Origin: Bacteroidaceae bacterium
GTDB taxonomy: Bacteria; Bacteroidota; Bacteroidia; Bacteroidales; Bacteroidaceae
Assembly: GCA_902362595.1 (NCBI GenBank)
Contig: CABIXF010000017.1
Span: 1 to 64,000, forward strand
Direction: 5' to 3'
DNA: 64,000 nucleotides
The notes under the pieces: generated by a model
The model's database searches: none
What the model was told of the DNA's origin: nothing
Seen by the model: only the letters and a program-made list of their open reading frames with translations
Translations under genes and position numbers: made by a program
Shown here: piece by piece, positions 61,078 through 64,000 of the stretch
Position numbering within the stretch: the first letter of the stretch is position 1
Layout: each line of letters begins with the position of its first letter

Positions 61078-63012
61078 ATGGGCATGAAGGGAAAAATATG
61101 GATAACGATGGCTTGTTTGATAGGTTTGGATGGGACACTTGTGGCTCAGTCGGCCTATCCCGGACAAAGTCAGGAGAAATTTCAGGTATCACTGGCAGTT
61201 CCAGTGGCTGCAGAATGCGTTAATTTACAGGATGTACGTTTGCTCCCTAGTCGTTTCAGGGAGAACTTGGAGCGGGATTCAGCATGGATGGTTTCGGTAG
61301 GAGTTGACCAATTGTTGCATAGTTTCCGTACCACGGCCGGTGTGTTTGCCGGGCGTGAAGGCGGATACATGACGGTAAAGAAACTGGGAGGTTGGGAGTC
61401 ACTGGACTGTGAGCTGCGAGGACATATCACAGGACATTTGCTGTCTGCCTATTCGCTGATGTATGCGGCTACAGGAAGTGAAATTTTCAAGTTGAAGGGA
61501 GACAGTTTGGTAACCGGGCTGATGGAAGTGCAGAGAACGTATGCAAACGGGTACTTGAGTGCCTTCCCGGAGGAACTGATTAACCGGAATATCAGAGGGG
61601 AAAGTGTATGGGCCCCCTGGTATACCTTGCATAAGCTCTTTTCGGGTTTAATAGACCAATACATTTATGCTGATAATAGCCAGGCATTGGAGGTGGTAAA
61701 GCGGATGGGCAACTGGGCTTATGCCAAGTTGAAACCGCTGGATGAGGTCACCCGGCAGCGGATGATACGGAATGAGTTCGGCGGTATCAATGAATCGTTT
61801 TATAACCTGTATGCCCTGACAGGAGATGAACGTGATCGCTGGTTGGCCAGATTCTTTTACCACAATGAAGTGATTGACCCCTTGAAGGAGGGACGGGACG
61901 ACCTGGGGACGAAGCACACCAATACTTTTATTCCGAAGGTCCTGGCCGAAGCTCGCAATTATGAACTTTCGGGTGCGCAAGACAGCCGGGCATTGAGTGA
62001 GTTTTTCTGGCATACGATGGTCGCACATCACGCGTTTGCTCCAGGATGTAGCAGCGACAAGGAGCATTATTTTGATACGAAGCAGTTCTCCAGACACTTG
62101 TCTGGCTATACCGGAGAAACCTGCTGCACGTATAACATGCTGAAGCTAAGCAAGCATTTGTTCTGCTGGACGGCTTCTCCAGAGGTAGCCGATTATTACG
62201 AACGGGCTCTGTATAACCATATCCTGGGGCAGCAGGACCCCAAGACGGGGATGGTGGCTTATTTCCTGCCCCTGCTGTCGGGAGCACATAAGGTGTACAG
62301 CACGCCGAACAATTCATTCTGGTGTTGTGTAGGCAGCGGTTTTGAAAGCCATGCCAAGTATGCCGAGAGCATTTATTTCCACCACCGGGAAAAGCTGTTT
62401 GTAAACCTTTTCATCCCTTCTGTCCTGAACTGGCGGGAAAAAGGAATTATGCTTCGTCAGGAGACCAGGTTCCCGGAGGAGGAGACCACCCGGCTGTATG
62501 TCGGGGCGGAACGGCCCGTCCGTGCGGAAATCTGTCTGCGCTATCCTTCATGGAGCGGGAAAGTGAGGGTGACGGTAAATGGGAAAAAGGTGAAAGTGCC
62601 TCATCGGCCAGGTTCCTATATCGTGTTGGACAGAGAATGGCGGCAGGGTGACCGCATAGAAGTGACGTACTCCATGTCTTTCTCGCTGGAGACGACTCCT
62701 GACGATGCCGGCCGTGCAGCACTGTGCTACGGTCCGGTGGTCATGGCTGGAGAACTGGGGACGGAAGGTATGCAGAATCCTGCTCCTTATTCCGACCCGT
62801 CGAAGTACAACGACTACTATACCTACGATTACCATATACCGGAGGGACTGCCCGTAGACTTGGAGGTGGAAGGGACTCATTGGGAGAAGAACCTCCGGAG
62901 AACAGGAAAAGGGCTGACCTTTGAAACGAAAGAGGGAGTGAAAATAGCCCCTTTGTACGACGTTCACCGGCAGCGGTATGTGGTATATTGGAACCTGAAG
63001 AAGAAAAAATAG
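61078..63012 (+). CDS. GH127 beta-L-arabinofuranosidase
   Basis: This 644-residue exported enzyme (signal peptide about residues 1-23) belongs to GH127 (formerly DUF1680). The zinc/cysteine active site is intact: Glu347-Thr-Cys349-Cys350 in GETCCTYNMLKL and Cys416-Cys417 in FWCCVGSGFESHAKY. By analogy with the Bifidobacterium enzyme, where Glu338, Cys340, Cys417 and Cys418 bind zinc and Cys417 is the nucleophile, the nucleophile here should be Cys416. YMTVKKLGGWESLDCELRGH and NEFGGINESFYNLYALTGD are further family motifs. It releases beta-L-arabinofuranose, linking this locus to the arabinose genes further left. The codon use is more GC-rich than in the preceding genes. Confidence 0.92.
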   Translation: MGMKGKIWITMACLIGLDGTLVAQSAYPGQSQEKFQVSLAVPVAAECVNLQDVRLLPSRFRENLERDSAWMVSVGVDQLLHSFRTTAGVFAGREGGYMTVKKLGGWESLDCELRGHITGHLLSAYSLMYAATGSEIFKLKGDSLVTGLMEVQRTYANGYLSAFPEELINRNIRGESVWAPWYTLHKLFSGLIDQYIYADNSQALEVVKRMGNWAYAKLKPLDEVTRQRMIRNEFGGINESFYNLYALTGDERDRWLARFFYHNEVIDPLKEGRDDLGTKHTNTFIPKVLAEARNYELSGAQDSRALSEFFWHTMVAHHAFAPGCSSDKEHYFDTKQFSRHLSGYTGETCCTYNMLKLSKHLFCWTASPEVADYYERALYNHILGQQDPKTGMVAYFLPLLSGAHKVYSTPNNSFWCCVGSGFESHAKYAESIYFHHREKLFVNLFIPSVLNWREKGIMLRQETRFPEEETTRLYVGAERPVRAEICLRYPSWSGKVRVTVNGKKVKVPHRPGSYIVLDREWRQGDRIEVTYSMSFSLETTPDDAGRAALCYGPVVMAGELGTEGMQNPAPYSDPSKYNDYYTYDYHIPEGLPVDLEVEGTHWEKNLRRTGKGLTFETKEGVKIAPLYDVHRQRYVVYWNLKKKK

Positions 63013-63099
63013 GTCTTTGTTTAAGTAAAAGGAGTTTCTGATACGTATGATAAAGAAACAGCGTATAATTTTGAAAGAGCAAAATAAACAAACAGAAAG

Positions 63100-64000
63100 A
63101 TGAAACGTATCGTATTACTGGCTGGCATCTTATGCAGCATGGGGATGGGATATGCCCAGAAACTGAAACATCCGGATTTGCTTTACACTTCAGAACGGAT
63201 TGAACTGGTGAAGCAACGCATCGGGCAGGAGGAACGGATATCTTCTGCCTGGAATGAGATAAGACAGACCGCAGAGAAGGAATTGAAAGGAAACAGTCTG
63301 AACAAGGCCGATTACCTTTCACTTGCTTATCTGATGACGGGCGACAAGGCGTATGCCGACAAGTTGAAGGAAATCTTGTGCAAGGCCATCGAAGCCGACA
63401 ACTGGGGCAGCGCGGAGATGCTGGCCCGCAAGCCGGCGTGGCGCAGTGACCTGTCGCTGGCACACAAGGCCTATCTGTCGGCGATAGCCTACGACGCGGT
63501 ATACAATGACTTGTCGGCTGCGGAACGGAAAAAGATTGCCAAAGAATTGTACAGGCTGGGAGTGGAGCCTTTGTTGGGAGACTGGCTGCTGGAACCCACC
63601 CGTATCCATTCGCTGAACTCCATGGGGCACAACTGGTGGACGTCGTGTGTCTGCATGGGGGGAATCTTGGCATTGAGTTTGCAGAATGAACTTCCGGAAG
63701 CAAAAGAAGGGGCGCAGGCCGTGTACGAATACCTTCCGGAGTGGTTCACTTTTGCGGGCGATGTCTTGCAGCAGAAGGCCAAGACCTTTGATGACGCCGG
63801 CGGAATGTATGAGAGTCTGAATTATGCCAATTTCGGTATACAGGAGGCCCTGCAGTTTTATGTGGCATGGAAGAATGTGCACCCGGGTGCGACCTTGCCC
63901 GACATACCGCAACTGCAGAACCTCTCCAGCTTTTTCGTCCATGTCTGCTATCCGCGTACGGGAATGTTGTATAGCATCAACTTTGGCGACAGTCACAAGA
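63100..64000 (+). CDS. Heparinase II/III-type polysaccharide lyase, partial (3' end beyond window)
   Basis: The gene starts at the ATG at 63100 with a signal peptide (MKRIVLLAGILCSMGMGYA, then QK) and is open for 300 codons to the right edge. The N-terminal alpha/alpha toroid is like that of heparinase II/III-family lyases: HPDLLYTSERIELVKQRIGQ, DLSLAHKAYLSAIAYDAVYND, RIHSLNSMGHNWWTSCVCMG and DDAGGMYESLNYANFG are recognisable. The NSMGHNWW and Tyr-containing motifs are near the expected active site. The C-terminal beta-sandwich is outside the window, so subfamily and substrate are open. It lies 87 bp after the GH127 gene in the same direction. Confidence 0.82.
   Translation, partial: MKRIVLLAGILCSMGMGYAQKLKHPDLLYTSERIELVKQRIGQEERISSAWNEIRQTAEKELKGNSLNKADYLSLAYLMTGDKAYADKLKEILCKAIEADNWGSAEMLARKPAWRSDLSLAHKAYLSAIAYDAVYNDLSAAERKKIAKELYRLGVEPLLGDWLLEPTRIHSLNSMGHNWWTSCVCMGGILALSLQNELPEAKEGAQAVYEYLPEWFTFAGDVLQQKAKTFDDAGGMYESLNYANFGIQEALQFYVAWKNVHPGATLPDIPQLQNLSSFFVHVCYPRTGMLYSINFGDSHK

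Noticed and set aside
63319..63996. 225-codon minus-strand frame at the right edge
   Set aside because: It is antisense to the heparinase-type gene, whose plus-strand product has clear family motifs and a signal peptide.

Overview
The window looks like chromosomal DNA from a gut member of the Bacteroidales, most likely Bacteroides or Phocaeicola. Support comes from repeated TTTG / TAnnTTTG promoters, SusC/SusD-type outer-membrane proteins, a Reg_prop/Y_Y_Y sensor with an AraC output, a Nudix-type AraR, and Bacteroidales families such as DUF4468, DUF4421 and putative porins. All calls come from reading the sequence and its translations; no database search was run.

Layout, left to right. 1-2460: mobile-element debris, an ISAs1-family transposase running off the left edge against a 5'-truncated IS66 transposase. 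2571-7260: carA-carB (minus) with a leader that resembles a pyrimidine attenuator. 7485-8041: tRNA-Thr(CGT), its terminator and a 22-bp tandem repeat array. 8042-11859: a secreted YhcH-like protein, a BlaI/M56 sensor-repressor pair and a TlpA-like protein. 11885-13933: an S9 peptidase gene flanked by two almost identical 48-bp promoter copies, the second of which drives the next unit. 13950-20804: a small basic ORF, a terminator-like hairpin, then bioB-bioA-bioF-bioG-bioC-bioD and a DMT transporter. 20937-28942: envelope proteins (a Trp/Tyr/Gly-rich secreted protein, a FadL-like barrel, a DUF4421 barrel, a putative porin), a Gfo/Idh oxidoreductase and a lone substrate-binding protein.

29113-34916 concerns ferredoxin-linked metabolism. 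A minus-strand 2-oxoacid:ferredoxin oxidoreductase operon (TPR protein, ferredoxin, alpha, an unlisted 56-aa membrane peptide, beta, gamma) is divergent from a fused NfnAB-like flavoprotein. 34941-35072 is a second 22-bp tandem array, six units in exact register, between convergent genes. 35078-37094 holds a DUF4468 protein and an arginase-fold protein.

37177-47537 is an L-arabinose catabolic locus on the minus strand: symporter, mutarotase, araR, araD, araA, FGGY kinase, transketolase and rpiB, with three candidate AraR operators. Arabinose would enter through the symporter and be isomerised, phosphorylated and epimerised to D-xylulose-5-phosphate, which transketolase and RpiB feed into the pentose phosphate pathway.

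47916 to the right edge is a polysaccharide utilisation locus (plus strand): a membrane sensor with AraC output but no phosphorelay domains, an ECF sigma factor with no anti-sigma, SusC, SusD, a Big_2 lipoprotein, an alginate-lyase-fold lipoprotein, a GH28-like enzyme, a GH127 beta-L-arabinofuranosidase and the start of a heparinase II/III-type protein. The enzymes point to an acidic, arabinofuranose-bearing plant glycan. The best candidates for something new are the two leader-ORF/terminator arrangements (carA and bioB), the period-22 arrays, the duplicated promoter and this locus with its unusual regulators.
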